The notes below the pieces were generated by a model. That model did not search any database. It was not told the origin of the DNA and saw only the letters and a program-made list of their open reading frames with translations. Positions 8,515 through 17,447 of a DNA stretch of 64,000 bases are shown one piece after another (within the stretch, counting starts at the first letter, position 1; every line of letters starts with the position of its first letter). Origin of the DNA: Marinobacter psychrophilus (lineage in GTDB: Bacteria; Pseudomonadota; Gammaproteobacteria; Pseudomonadales; Oleiphilaceae); contig NZ_CP011494.1 of the NCBI RefSeq assembly GCF_001043175.1, forward strand, positions 2,356,001 through 2,420,000, read 5' to 3'. The translations under genes were made by a program, and so were the position numbers.

Positions 8515-9342
8515 ATGCAACGTATACCGACCATTATCGCTGGCCTTCTACTCAGCGCCAGCTTCGCCACTCCGGCCCACAGTGATTTACTCGACGACAT
8601 TCGCTCAGATGGCACTTTTACCGTCGGCACCGAAGCGCGCTACGCTCCGTTTGAATACGTTGAAGATGGCGAAATTATCGGCTACTCCGCCGATATCATG
8701 AAACACATCATGGTAGAGCTTGAGGGCGTCGAGTTAATCCGCATGGACCTTCCCTGGCAAGGTATTCTGCCGGGCTTAGAGCGCGAGCGTTTTGACTACG
8801 TAATCACCTCGGTCACCGCTACCCCAGAGCGCATGGAACGTTATCACCTCAGCGCCCCAATTGCTGATGCCACCATGGCAATTCTTAAGCGAGCAGGCGA
8901 AGAGGGCATCAGCTCACCTGAGGATATCGCCGGCAAAGTAGCCGCTGCTCAGGTGGGTTCCGCACAGCTGGAAGCGCTAGAGGCATTAGCAGCACAGCTT
9001 GAGGAAGCGGGCACCCCCGTTGCCAACATCCGTACTTACACAGGTGTTGACGAAGCCTACGCTGAGCTGGGAACCGGCCGTGTCGATGTGGTGATCGCTA
9101 GCCTACCCAACCTGCTCGAAGCAGAGCGAACCCGCCCCGATGTATTTGAAGTGGTTGGCACTTTCGGTAATCCCGTTTATTTCAGCTGGGCGGGACGTAA
9201 TGACGAAAAGAGCGCGACGCTTAATGCCTTTATGGATGAGCAAATTCGACGCCTCAATGAAGACGGCACTCTGGAAGAGCTACAAATAAAATGGTTCGGT
9301 GGCCCGATGGAGCTGCCTTTAGAACTGCCAGCGGCCGAGTAA
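8515..9342 (+). CDS. ABC transporter periplasmic substrate-binding protein (polar amino acid family)
   Basis: 275-residue family-3 solute-binding protein. A signal peptide covers about residues 1-23 (LLLSASFATPAHSD). The mature protein starts DLLDDIRSDGTFTVGTEARY and shows the family pattern APFEYVEDGEIIGYSADIMK, the VITSVTATPERMERY loop and GRVDVVIASLPNLL. It would capture an amino-acid-like substrate in the periplasm for the two permeases and ATPase that follow. A GAGGAG ribosome-binding site precedes the ATG. With an amidohydrolase in the same operon, an N-carbamoyl or otherwise ureido-modified amino acid is a reasonable substrate guess, but binding specificity cannot be read from the sequence. 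Confidence 0.92.
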   Translation: MQRIPTIIAGLLLSASFATPAHSDLLDDIRSDGTFTVGTEARYAPFEYVEDGEIIGYSADIMKHIMVELEGVELIRMDLPWQGILPGLERERFDYVITSVTATPERMERYHLSAPIADATMAILKRAGEEGISSPEDIAGKVAAAQVGSAQLEALEALAAQLEEAGTPVANIRTYTGVDEAYAELGTGRVDVVIASLPNLLEAERTRPDVFEVVGTFGNPVYFSWAGRNDEKSATLNAFMDEQIRRLNEDGTLEELQIKWFGGPMELPLELPAAE

Positions 9343-9391
9343 AACGGCGCGGGGTTCGCTAAGCCGATCCACTTTTTTTTGCAGGTGCTAC

Positions 9392-10048
9392 ATGTTTGAG
9401 ATTCTACTCAACCACTACCCTGTGCTGTTCAAAGGTTTGGCCACCACGTTGGTGGTCTCACTTTCCGCCATCGCATTAGGACTGGTATTGGGTGTTTTAC
9501 TGGCCTTTGGTTTGACCAGCCGGTATCGCCTAGTGCACTGGCCCTGTGGGCTTTACCGCAGCTTTTGGCGTGGAACCCCCATCTTGCTGCAACTACTGCT
9601 GGTCTATTATCTGTTGCCTGAAATTGGCATTGAAATAGCGTCTATTTTGGCCGCCATTTTGACCTTAACGCTTAATACCGCTGCCTTTCAGGCAGAAATC
9701 TTTCGCAGCGGCATCAGCCATATTCCCACTGGGCAAATAGAAGCGGCACGCATGGCGGGTATCTCCGCTTGGCACACCCGAAGGCGCATTATTATGCCCC
9801 AAGTGTTTCGTCTTACCTTGCTGCCTTTAACCAACGAGGTCATCACAATTGTCAAAAATTCATCGCTGATCTCGGTGATCGCGGTCACCGAGCTGATGCG
9901 GGTCAGCGAACAAATCGCTTCACGCACCTTTCAGCCGCTAGAAACCTACCTTGCCGCTGCAGTGCTTTATCTCGCGGTCAACCTGGTGCTAGCACGTCTC
10001 AGCGCTTATTTAGAACGCCGCATGGTCGGCGGCCTAGCCACCGAATAG
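9392..10048 (+). CDS. ABC transporter permease, polar amino acid type (subunit 1)
   Basis: 218-residue HisM/GlnP-type inner-membrane permease with about five hydrophobic segments. The EAA loop reads IEAARMAGISAWHTRRRIIM, the ATPase-coupling motif. The following GTPI-region features FRSGISHIPTGQ and VKNSSLISVI are typical. It follows the binding protein by 49 bp with an AGGTGCT spacer sequence, and it precedes the second permease by 13 bp. The pair likely forms a heterodimeric channel. Confidence 0.93.
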   Translation: MFEILLNHYPVLFKGLATTLVVSLSAIALGLVLGVLLAFGLTSRYRLVHWPCGLYRSFWRGTPILLQLLLVYYLLPEIGIEIASILAAILTLTLNTAAFQAEIFRSGISHIPTGQIEAARMAGISAWHTRRRIIMPQVFRLTLLPLTNEVITIVKNSSLISVIAVTELMRVSEQIASRTFQPLETYLAAAVLYLAVNLVLARLSAYLERRMVGGLATE

Positions 10049-10061
10049 GGGAATGTCCGCT

Positions 10062-10760
10062 ATGTTTGATATTGCCCTGCTATGGGAAGCGCGAGGCCTG
10101 ATTCTGCAAGGCTTGTGGAACACGCTGTGGATCTGTTTTTTTGGCTGTCTACTCGCACTTTCTTTAGGCATGGTGCTCGCAGCACTACGGCTCACTAATC
10201 CGCGCATTTTCGGCTACCCAGTAGCCTGCTATGTAGAAGTGTGCCGTGGCATTCCGCTGCTCATCCTGCTGTTTTTACTCTATTACGGTGGCCCCAGTAT
10301 TGGCCTTCGGTTAGATGCCGAGATCGCCGGTGTCGCGGGCATCGGCCTCTATGGCGCAGGTTACTTTGCTGAAATTTATCGTGGTGGCTTCAAGTCGATT
10401 CCTAAAGGTCAGCTTGAGGCGGCGCGGATGCTTGGCATCTCCCCTTGGCACGCGCTAATACGTATTCAGGTTCCACAAATGGCGCGTTTAATCGTACCGC
10501 CTGGTACCAATCAGTTGATCATTCTGGTGAAGGAATCCGCCCTTATCTCGATTATCTCGGTAGACGATCTGACCAAAAATGCCACCACAATCGTTAACCA
10601 GACGTTCCAAGTGATCGAGCCCTACCTGGCGGTCGCGCTGCTCTACTGGCTAATCATTGAATTGATTGCCCGCAGCGGCTATGCACTGGAAAAACACTTA
10701 GCCAATCGTCAACCGCGTCAACTGCGTCAACAAGGAGCTACCCCTCATGCCAATGGTTGA
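10062..10760 (+). CDS. ABC transporter permease, polar amino acid type (subunit 2)
   Basis: Second HisQ/GlnP-type permease, 232 residues from the ATG at 10062. The earlier ATG at 10053 is only one base after the AGGGGA ribosome-binding site, so 10062 is the better start. It has several membrane helices and the EAA loop [20 protein letters not shown]. The C-terminus is a basic glutamine-rich tail ([10 protein letters not shown]) that overlaps the ATPase gene by 14 nt, a sign of translational coupling. Confidence 0.92.
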   Translation: MFDIALLWEARGLILQGLWNTLWICFFGCLLALSLGMVLAALRLTNPRIFGYPVACYVEVCRGIPLLILLFLLYYGGPSIGLRLDAEIAGVAGIGLYGAGYFAEIYRGGFKSIPKGQLEAARMLGISPWHALIRIQVPQMARLIVPPGTNQLIILVKESALISIISVDDLTKNATTIVNQTFQVIEPYLAVALLYWLIIELIARSGYALEKHLANRQPRQLRQQGATPHANG

Positions 10761-11565
10761 AACGCTCTCGCCGCCATCGCTTACCCGTCAAAAGACAATG
10801 GTTGAGGCACAAGGTATCAGCAAGCAGTTTGGCAATTTGGAAGTATTGACCACCATCGACTTCCGCCTCGCCTCTTCTGAAGTGGTCTGTGTAATTGGTC
10901 CTTCCGGTTCCGGCAAATCGACCCTGCTACGTTGCCTGGCATTTTTAGAGCCCTATGACCATGGCAGCGTCTACATCGACGGCCAACTATTGGGCTACGA
11001 AGACCGCGGCGGCAAGCGCGTCCGCACTAGTGAGAAGCGTGTAGACCAAGTGCGTGCCTCAGTCGGCATGGTGTTCCAGCACTTTAATCTATGGCCGCAT
11101 CGCACCGCGCTTGAAAACGTGACCGAGGCGCTGCGCTTAGTCAACGGTTTGTCCCGTCGCGAAGCCGACGTAGAAGGCATGGCCATGCTAGAGCAGGTTG
11201 GCCTTGCCGATCGTGCCGGGCATTTCCCCGAGAGCCTTTCCGGCGGTCAGAAGCAGCGCGTAGCCATCGCCCGGGCGCTCGCCATGAAACCCAGGGTGAT
11301 GTTCTTCGATGAACCCACCTCGGCGCTTGACCCTGAGCTGGTCGGCGAAGTGCTAGATGTGATGAAGAAGCTTGCCGCCGATGGAATGACCATGGTGATC
11401 GTCACCCACGAGATGGGCTTCGCAGCTAAAGTTGCCGACCGCGTGATCTTTATGGATCAAGGTCGCGTGGTGGAGAGTGGCCCGCCCACCACGCTGTTCC
11501 GACAGCCAAAAAGCGAGCGCCTTCAGCAGTTTTTGAATACCTGGCGCGAGCGCCATATTGATTGA
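10747..11565 (+). CDS. ABC transporter ATP-binding protein, polar amino acid type
   Basis: 272-residue ATPase energising the importer. Walker A is [13 protein letters not shown], the Q-loop region is [12 protein letters not shown], the signature is LSGGQKQR, Walker B is [13 protein letters not shown] and the switch His is in VIVTHEMGF. The ATG has a strong AAGGAG site 9 nt upstream and lies within the end of the second permease gene. It completes a four-gene importer that continues directly into two metabolic genes, so transport and catabolism are probably co-transcribed. Confidence 0.95.
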   Translation: MPMVETLSPPSLTRQKTMVEAQGISKQFGNLEVLTTIDFRLASSEVVCVIGPSGSGKSTLLRCLAFLEPYDHGSVYIDGQLLGYEDRGGKRVRTSEKRVDQVRASVGMVFQHFNLWPHRTALENVTEALRLVNGLSRREADVEGMAMLEQVGLADRAGHFPESLSGGQKQRVAIARALAMKPRVMFFDEPTSALDPELVGEVLDVMKKLAADGMTMVIVTHEMGFAAKVADRVIFMDQGRVVESGPPTTLFRQPKSERLQQFLNTWRERHID

Positions 11566-11620
11566 CGCAAGGGTTAAATGCATCGGTTAGACCACATTAT
11601 AAATACATATGGAGAATCCT

Positions 11621-12340
11621 ATGAGTTCTGAAACACGCTTTGATCACGCTCGCATTGAGCAACTGCCACGCAGCAACAGTGAGCCCTGCGGTCACAATCA
11701 CACGTTAGAAAATCCGATCTCTACCGATGGCACCCCAGTGCTCGGCGAGCGCTACGAAGTTGCCGCACGTGGCGGCCGAGCAGTACGATTAAAAGCAGGG
11801 CAAACCATTAGGATCATCAACACTCACGGTACTCAAGTGTGCGATGCCTGGGCATTTAGCACCGACAATCTCAACGAATTTATGTCATGGGAACACGGTC
11901 GTGCTTGGTTGAGCGGGCTGATTCCCCACGTAGGCGACCCACTAATGAGTAATCGTCGCCGCCCGATCATGACGCTCACCGCCGACACCTCGCCGGGTAT
12001 CCACGACACGCTAATGGCGGCCTGCGACCTGTTCCGCTATATGACCTTGGGGGTAGAGGGCTACCATGATAACTGCGCCGATAACCTGCGCTTGGCCATG
12101 CGAGCGATTGGCACTGAAGTATCCGAGGTACCACAGCCGTTCAATCTTTGGATGAATATTCCGGTTAACGCACAGATGAAAGTCGACTGGTGTCCACCGG
12201 TTTCCAAACCAGGTGACTATGTTGAACTACGCGCTGAAATGGACTGTGTTGTAGCCATGTCCGCCTGCCCACAGGACATCATTCCCATCAATGGGGCTGA
12301 CTGTGTGCCAGTCGAGGTGCATTTCGAAGTTTACGAATAG
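11621..12340 (+). CDS. DUF1989 (urea carboxylase-associated family) protein
   Basis: About 239 residues from the ATG at 11621, chosen because GGAG lies 6 nt upstream; the ATG at 11609 has no such site. The family is known beside urea and guanidine carboxylases, where the CgdA/CgdB pair acts as carboxyguanidine deiminase. Conserved likely metal ligands are visible: GTQVCDAWAF, EGYHDNCADNL and SACPQDIIPINGADC. Only one DUF1989 gene is present and no carboxylase is in the window, so the carboxyguanidine reaction is not implied. Placed between an amino-acid importer and an N-carbamoyl amidohydrolase, it may act on a related C-N bond. The family call is firm; the function is inferred. Confidence 0.85.
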   Translation: MSSETRFDHARIEQLPRSNSEPCGHNHTLENPISTDGTPVLGERYEVAARGGRAVRLKAGQTIRIINTHGTQVCDAWAFSTDNLNEFMSWEHGRAWLSGLIPHVGDPLMSNRRRPIMTLTADTSPGIHDTLMAACDLFRYMTLGVEGYHDNCADNLRLAMRAIGTEVSEVPQPFNLWMNIPVNAQMKVDWCPPVSKPGDYVELRAEMDCVVAMSACPQDIIPINGADCVPVEVHFEVYE

Positions 12341-12361
12341 AAAACATACATGGAGAGCCTG

Positions 12362-13651
12362 ATGCAGACACACATCAACTACGAAACCGATTGCCCCATC
12401 ATTGATATTGCAGCTATTGCGGCAGCAGTAAGCTCGGAACGTCTAGCCAATGACCTAGCAACGGTAGCTATGTTCGGCGGACGCTCGGATGGCGGTGTGG
12501 CCCGCCTGGCACTTGATCGCAACGACACCCGAGCGCGACTGTGGCTAATCGAGCAGGCCAGCGCGCTGGGGGCGAAGGCAAGCGTAGACGCAATCGGCAA
12601 CGTGTTTCTTGATGTTCCCGGTAGCGAACACGAGCTGGACCCCGTGGTTACCGGTAGTCATTTGGATAGCCAACCGACGGGTGGTAAGTACGATGGCGCG
12701 CTGGGCGTACTGGCTGGGCTTGAAGCCCTGCGAGCACTTAAAGATGCGGGCTTTACTCTCCGCCGGCCGCTCTCTTTAGTGAGTTGGACCAATGAAGAGG
12801 GCGCGCGCTTCTCGCCCGGCACATCAGGCTCGGCGGTCTTTTGCGGCGTGCGCAAGCTGGATGAAACACGCTTGCTTGAAGACAGCGACGGCGTCAACCT
12901 TGGAAGTGCGTTAGATACTTGCTTGGCGGAACTGGACGCTGCGGGGGTGGCCCGTCGCCCGCTGGCAACGCCCATGCACGCTTTTATTGAACTGCATATT
13001 GAGCAAGGCCCTATATTGGAGCGTGATGGCGCTTCAGTGGGTGTAGTGGAAGGTATTCAGGGCGTCAGTTGGTTTCAAGTAACGGTGACGGGAAGCGCTA
13101 ACCACGCTGGCACTACCCCGCGTGCCCAGCGCCGCGATGCATTCGAAGGTGCCTGCGCCTTGGCAACGGCGCTACGGAAAGCCACTTGGGACGATGAAGA
13201 CCGCGTGCGTTTTACCATTGGCACGTTTTCGGTCAGCCCTGGATCAGTGAACACGATTCCTGACCAAGTCACCTTCAGTATTGATTTACGCCACCCTGAA
13301 ACGGAGACCCTCAAAGCGCTGGAAGCCACGTTTAATCAACTTTCTCAGCAAACCTGGGCCGGTTGTCGCGCAACGCTGATCCCGCTATCACGGGTTGAAC
13401 CGGTTGCTTTCCCGACAACCCTAACGGCACTACTTGATGACACCGCACACGAGCTGGGCATAACAGCACCGCACTTAGTATCCGGTGCTTTTCACGATGC
13501 CATCCATCTTGTCAAACACTGCCCAACGGCAATGATATTTATACCTTGCCGCGATGGCCTCAGCCATCACCCGGATGAGCATATCGAGCTAGACGATGCC
13601 GTTGTGGGCACTCAACTGTTAGCCGCCAGTTTGGCAAGATTGACCTGTTAA
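12362..13651 (+). CDS. M20-family Zn amidohydrolase (N-carbamoyl-L-amino acid hydrolase / allantoate amidohydrolase type)
   Basis: About 429 residues from the ATG at 12362, preceded by GGAGAG. It is a di-zinc peptidase-fold amidohydrolase of the HyuC/AmaB/AllC group, releasing ammonia and CO2 from ureido compounds. Metal and substrate motifs are GSHLDSQPTGGKYDGALGVL, SWTNEEGARF, FIELHIEQGP, the dimer-lid ANHAGTTPRAQRRDA, and C-terminal FIPCRDGLSHHPDEH. It is the last intact gene of the importer operon. The exact substrate (N-carbamoyl amino acid, allantoate, ureidopropionate-like) is not resolvable here; the neighbouring amino-acid importer favours an N-carbamoyl amino acid. Confidence 0.88.
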   Translation: MQTHINYETDCPIIDIAAIAAAVSSERLANDLATVAMFGGRSDGGVARLALDRNDTRARLWLIEQASALGAKASVDAIGNVFLDVPGSEHELDPVVTGSHLDSQPTGGKYDGALGVLAGLEALRALKDAGFTLRRPLSLVSWTNEEGARFSPGTSGSAVFCGVRKLDETRLLEDSDGVNLGSALDTCLAELDAAGVARRPLATPMHAFIELHIEQGPILERDGASVGVVEGIQGVSWFQVTVTGSANHAGTTPRAQRRDAFEGACALATALRKATWDDEDRVRFTIGTFSVSPGSVNTIPDQVTFSIDLRHPETETLKALEATFNQLSQQTWAGCRATLIPLSRVEPVAFPTTLTALLDDTAHELGITAPHLVSGAFHDAIHLVKHCPTAMIFIPCRDGLSHHPDEHIELDDAVVGTQLLAASLARLTC

Positions 13652-13661
13652 GAAAAGAGCA

Positions 13662-14102
13662 ATGACCAGGGGCACAGACGGTGCCTTGAAGGGACTTGAA
13701 ATTGCTCTGGTCAGGATTCACTTTGACGGTGGAGTTAGTAATCGCCCTGGCACCCACCACGGCCCACGAAAAATTCGCAATCAATCAACCATAATGCGCG
13801 GTCTGCATCACCTTACCCGGTTAGACCCGTTTGCCCAGCGGCACATTGCCGATATCGGCAATGTGCGCTTTTCATTTATCTACCACTTTGAGTAAGTTTC
13901 CAATGATATTGCCGCTTGCTACAGCGTCGTTCACCAAGCAAGTGTTATCCCGCTTAGCTCCGGTGGCGACCATTCAATCACCTACCCCATCTTGCCTGGT
14001 TTAGCAGCCGATGGTCCGGCCTGGTTGATCCATATCTATGCCCATGCTGAAACCTGGGACGAGTTTCATCGCTCGAAATTTCAGCACGGCGGCCCGGTTT
14101 AA
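13662..14102 (+). pseudogene. Decayed agmatinase/guanidinobutyrase-type ureohydrolase
   Basis: The first open part (to 13895) reads VRIHFDGGVSNRPGTHHGPR, KIRNQSTIMRG and ADIGNVRF, the N-terminal signature of the agmatinase/guanidino-acid hydrolase family. After a frame change the DNA reads IPLSSGGDHSITYPILPG, then LIHIYAHAETWDEFH and SKFQHGGPV, ending at a TAA at 14100. The metal motif is altered (Asp to Tyr before AHA, and final Asp to Glu), and the C-terminal half, with the second DxD metal motif, is missing. It is therefore dead. It suggests the operon once also cleaved a guanidino group to urea. This fits the DUF1989 and amidohydrolase context but is inference. Confidence 0.8.
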
Positions 14103-14396
14103 GTTAATCAACTAAAACCATAAACTGCGATTCTCAGAATCGTCTATGTCCAATTTTCGGACACTCAAATCGTAACGCTTGCGAACAAACTAGCAACGCA
14201 CAAACTCTGTAAATAGGTGGTTAAAGGCACTGATCAAAAGTTCCATTTACAGATAATCATTTCGTATCAGTTTTGTGCTTAAAGTTGTCGTTAATCGGTC
14301 AATATTTTGATAAAAAGGCATTTTTATATTACAAGTTACGTTCTAAGTATCTGATTTTAATTACTTATATAGATTTAGCTCTCTTACAAACGCACT
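14103..14396. other. AT-rich non-coding stretch
   Basis: No gene recognised. The last about 150 bp before the tRNA-like repeat are clearly AT-richer than the neighbouring operon. It includes the degraded palindrome TGTCCAATTTTCGGACA near 14146. Confidence 0.5.
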
Positions 14397-14500
14397 GTAG
14401 CGGTACTCTCCGAAGGCAGTGGTCACAGGTTCGAATCTTGTCGAGCGCACCATATTTGCAAGGTCTTACGTGGAAGCGTGAGGCCTTTTTTATTGGCTGT
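14397..14500 (+). repeat. 104-bp direct repeat B: tRNA-Arg(CCG)-like 3' fragment plus terminator
   Basis: Second copy of the repeat at 5821-5924, same length and orientation. It has the tRNA 3' part (14397-14452, with GGTTCGAATCTTGTCG and CCA) but no 5' half. Base changes in the acceptor strand (GAGCGCA versus GGACGCG) mean the two copies do not derive from each other without many substitutions, so each may come from a different host tRNA. Together the repeats bracket 8.5 kb of catabolic genes. Confidence 0.75.
14461..14491 (+). terminator. Rho-independent terminator in repeat B
   Basis: The 10-bp stem AGGTCTTACG (14461-14470) pairs with CGTGAGGCCT (14477-14486), allowing G-T pairs, around a 6-nt loop and runs into TTTTTT. 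It looks intact and resembles a tRNA-operon terminator. Confidence 0.75.
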
Positions 14501-14723
14501 ACCCAAACGGTGCCCTGGGAGTGTTCAAAATTCTAAGCTGCTTTTTCTTAATCCTGAAGCTACGACCCCTGCCCTGAATGTGGAAACTCCCCCCTGTCGG
14601 GCACAGTTTTCACCAGCTCAACCAATCACAACTTCATCGTAAAGCAACCAACCACACTGAGTTCGTCTTGAGATTGAAAACGAAGTGATAAGATCACTAT
14701 CGTTTCAATAAAAGCCAAATCGC

Positions 14724-14845
14724 TTGAGCATCGATTGCCTCCGTCCCTTTCGCCTAAAAGCGGTCGTTTTATGGCCATCAGACACCTCGTTTATGATGGC
14801 AATGCTACCACCTACGTTAGTGTCCGGAATTATCGAACCACTACA
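14724..14845 (-). mobile_element. IS3-family left-end fragment
   Basis: The outer part (about 14765-14845) closely matches the end of the IS at 38538-39874: CATCAGACACCTCG, a divergent spacer, CACCTACGTT and GTGTCCGGAATnATnGAACC ending in ACTACA at 14845. The OrfA start (ATGGCCATAAAACGACCG) is frameshifted after a few codons. Only one end of the element remains. Confidence 0.7.
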
Positions 14846-14997
14846 GTTGATCACTACACACTCACCAACACCCGGATTCGGCGCAGGAAAAGGCGGCAAG
14901 GCAGGCCTGCACATCCTGACGTTGCACGCTGATGCACTGGAACATCCCCGGATCACCTGACCAGTAGTGGTCTTGTCCGGAGCTACCAGGCGGTTGA

Positions 14998-15690
14998 CTA
15001 ATAGTTCGACGGAAAGAGTGCACGCAGTGCCTCATCGTCCCGTTCTTTCTTGAACGGGTGGTCAGCGCCGACCAGTCTTGCGCGACTCGCCGCTGGCCGG
15101 TCTTCGACAACCTCGAACCAACGCTTGATATTGGGAAATGCCGCCAGTGGATTATCATCGCCTGAAAATACACGACCCGCCATGCTGATCCAGCCCCAGG
15201 CAGACATGTCAGCGATAGAATAGTCATTCCCAACGATGTATTCCCGGCCGTTAAGGTGAACTTCCAGTACCTGGTAGTGACGTTCGGCTTCCCGACGATA
15301 GCGGTTAATAACGTAGGGTAGTTTTTCCGGCGCCGCGAGTTGAAAGTGCACCGCCTGACCGGAGAAGGGACCAAGACCCGTACCGATGAAAGAAAGCCAA
15401 GACAACAGTTCCCCGCGATCTTCTGGCGCGCTATTAAAGCGCCCGGTTTTCTCGGCGAGATACAGTAAAATGGCGGTGGAATCGAAAACACGCACGGCGT
15501 TTCCACCCGGGCCGTCAGTATCCACAATCGCGGGCACCTTGCCATTAGGGTTGATGGCGCGGAACTCAGAGGTGTGTTGCTCGCCCTTGCTGGTGTCGGT
15601 GGGTACTACCTCGTAATCCAGACCGGCTTCTTCCAAGAAGAGCGCGATCTTGGCCGGATTGGGGGTCGGATGGAAATAAAAACGGATCAT
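14998..15690 (-). CDS. Glutathione S-transferase family protein
   Basis: 230 residues with a thioredoxin-like N-terminal domain (FYFHPTPNPAKIALFLEEAG; NPNGKVPAIVD; VFDSTAILLYLAEKTG, the glutathione-binding region) and an all-helical C-terminal domain (YSIADMSAWGWISMAG). It resembles YfcG/YghU-type GSTs, cytosolic enzymes using glutathione or its disulfide. The start is the ATG at 15690, just after a run of AAGAAAG. It lies downstream of the semialdehyde dehydrogenase with a 201-bp gap, so co-transcription is possible but not certain. The substrate is unknown. Confidence 0.9.
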   Translation of the reverse strand: MIRFYFHPTPNPAKIALFLEEAGLDYEVVPTDTSKGEQHTSEFRAINPNGKVPAIVDTDGPGGNAVRVFDSTAILLYLAEKTGRFNSAPEDRGELLSWLSFIGTGLGPFSGQAVHFQLAAPEKLPYVINRYRREAERHYQVLEVHLNGREYIVGNDYSIADMSAWGWISMAGRVFSGDDNPLAAFPNIKRWFEVVEDRPAASRARLVGADHPFKKERDDEALRALFPSNY

Positions 15691-15891
15691 TTAAGAAAGC
15701 TCCCGCTCTGGCTGGCTGAATTTTTTTGCGGCCAGAGTCTATTGTTGACCTAAGTTTTTGATCAATCGTTCTAAGAAAAGTTAGGTAACCAAATTCTGGG
15801 AGACCCGAGGCCAGCCAAAACTTCGGGAGTGTCCAGCCCGCGGAGCGTGCGACGGGGGAGCCTGACATTCAGTTCCCCTTAAACCCCGCGC

Positions 15892-17361
15892 CTAACGCAT
15901 GCTACCGAGACATAGGTATTTGAGTTCCATGAACTCATCCAAGCCGTATCGTGAACCTTCCCGGCCAAGTCCGCTTTCCTTAATACCGCCAAAGGGGGCC
16001 GCCTCTGTAGAAATAATCCCGTCGTTGATACCGATCATGCCAGTTTCAAGAGCTTCAGCCACATGCCATATACGTCTTATATCATTACTGTAGAAGTAGG
16101 CAGCTAAACCAAACTCCGTGTTATTGGCCATGGCGATCGCCTGCTCTTCAGTATCAAACCGAAACAGCGGCGCCACTGGGCCAAACGTCTCTTCACTGGC
16201 TATCACCATTTCCTGCGTCACATCCGTAAGGATGGTAGGCTCGAAAAATGTCCCGCCAAGCGTGTGTGCCTGCCCTCCCAAAACGACTTTCGCTCCCTTA
16301 GTCGTTGCATCAGAAATATGCCGCTTAACCTTGTCCAGAGCTGCCTGATTGATCAACGGCCCCTGATGCGTCTCACCGTCGAGACCTGCACCTACAACCA
16401 TCTTGCTGACAGCAATCTTTAGTTTCTCAACAAATGCGTCATAGACTCCGGACTGGACATAGATACGGTTGGCGCAGACACAGGTCTGCCCGGTATTGCG
16501 ATACTTGGATGCCATAAGCCCGTTTACTGCCGCATCAAGATCCGCATCGTCGAAGACGATAAACGGGGCATTGCCGCCCAGTTCCAGGCTCACTTTCTTG
16601 ACAGTGCCGCTAGCCTGGCGCATCAGCAACTTACCAACCGGCGTTGAGCCGGTGAACGATACTTTGCGAACGATCAGGCTCGTTGTTAACTCCTCACCCA
16701 CCTCCGGCGCTCGGGCTTTAGAGCAGGTTATTACATTGAAAATTCCTGCTGGAACTCCCGCCTCCGCTGCCAGCACCGCCAACGCGAGGGCGCACAAGGG
16801 TGTATCTTCCGCAGGCTTAACGACAACAGGGCAACCCGCTGCAAGCGCGGGCGCTACTTTGCGAGTAATCATCGCCACTGGAAAGTTCCACGGCGTGATG
16901 GCTGCTACTACCCCTATAGGCTGCTTGATAACAATAATTCGCTTATCCCGACCGTGACCCGGAATAACATCGCCATAGGCTCGCTTGGCCTCCTCGGCAA
17001 ACCACTCGATAAAACTCGCCCCATAGGCCACTTCGCCCCGTGCTTCCGCAAGTGGTTTACCCTGTTCGGCGGTCATCAGCCGTGCCAGGTCTTCCTGATG
17101 ATGCATCACCAGATCAAACCATCGGCCAAGGATACCCGCACGCTCCTTGGCTGTTCGTGCGCGCCATTCCGGCCATGCAGCCTCCGCAGCTCGAATTGCC
17201 AACGCCGTGTCTTCCGCATCCATGTCCGGCACAGTGGCCAAGCACTCTCCATTGGCAGGATTGATAACCGAGAAAACTTCACCGGATTGGGCCTGAACCC
17301 AACTTCCGTTAACGTAAGCACTTTCACACAAGAGTTTCGGGTTCGCTAAACTAATAGTCAT
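15892..17361 (-). CDS. gabD: NAD(P)-dependent succinate-semialdehyde dehydrogenase-type enzyme
   Basis: 489 residues from the ATG at 17361; this start has GAGGA 5 nt upstream, while the longer frame starts with a GTG inside that site. It oxidises an aldehyde (probably succinate or glutarate semialdehyde) to the acid. Aldehyde dehydrogenase motifs are present: ITPWNFPVAMITRKVAPALA, VVVKPAEDTPL, FTGSTPVGK, the catalytic Glu in LELGGNAPF and the catalytic Cys in NTGQTCVCANRI. The C-terminal ESGLGREGSRYGLDEFME is typical of GabD. It ends the minus-strand block with the branched-chain-type transporter, so it may handle a semialdehyde from an imported substrate. Confidence 0.9.
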   Translation of the reverse strand: MTISLANPKLLCESAYVNGSWVQAQSGEVFSVINPANGECLATVPDMDAEDTALAIRAAEAAWPEWRARTAKERAGILGRWFDLVMHHQEDLARLMTAEQGKPLAEARGEVAYGASFIEWFAEEAKRAYGDVIPGHGRDKRIIVIKQPIGVVAAITPWNFPVAMITRKVAPALAAGCPVVVKPAEDTPLCALALAVLAAEAGVPAGIFNVITCSKARAPEVGEELTTSLIVRKVSFTGSTPVGKLLMRQASGTVKKVSLELGGNAPFIVFDDADLDAAVNGLMASKYRNTGQTCVCANRIYVQSGVYDAFVEKLKIAVSKMVVGAGLDGETHQGPLINQAALDKVKRHISDATTKGAKVVLGGQAHTLGGTFFEPTILTDVTQEMVIASEETFGPVAPLFRFDTEEQAIAMANNTEFGLAAYFYSNDIRRIWHVAEALETGMIGINDGIISTEAAPFGGIKESGLGREGSRYGLDEFMELKYLCLGSMR

Positions 17362-17447
17362 TACAGTCCTCACAAGGGAGATTCAACGTTTCCAAAGCAA
17401 ATAGTTTTCAATCATGTCTGCTCCTGCAGCGATGATTCCAGGCCAGA

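Noticed and set aside
14862..15545. Minus-strand 227-codon frame overlapping the GST gene
   Set aside because: It overlaps the GST reading frame in another frame on the same strand; the GST has recognisable domains and this frame does not.
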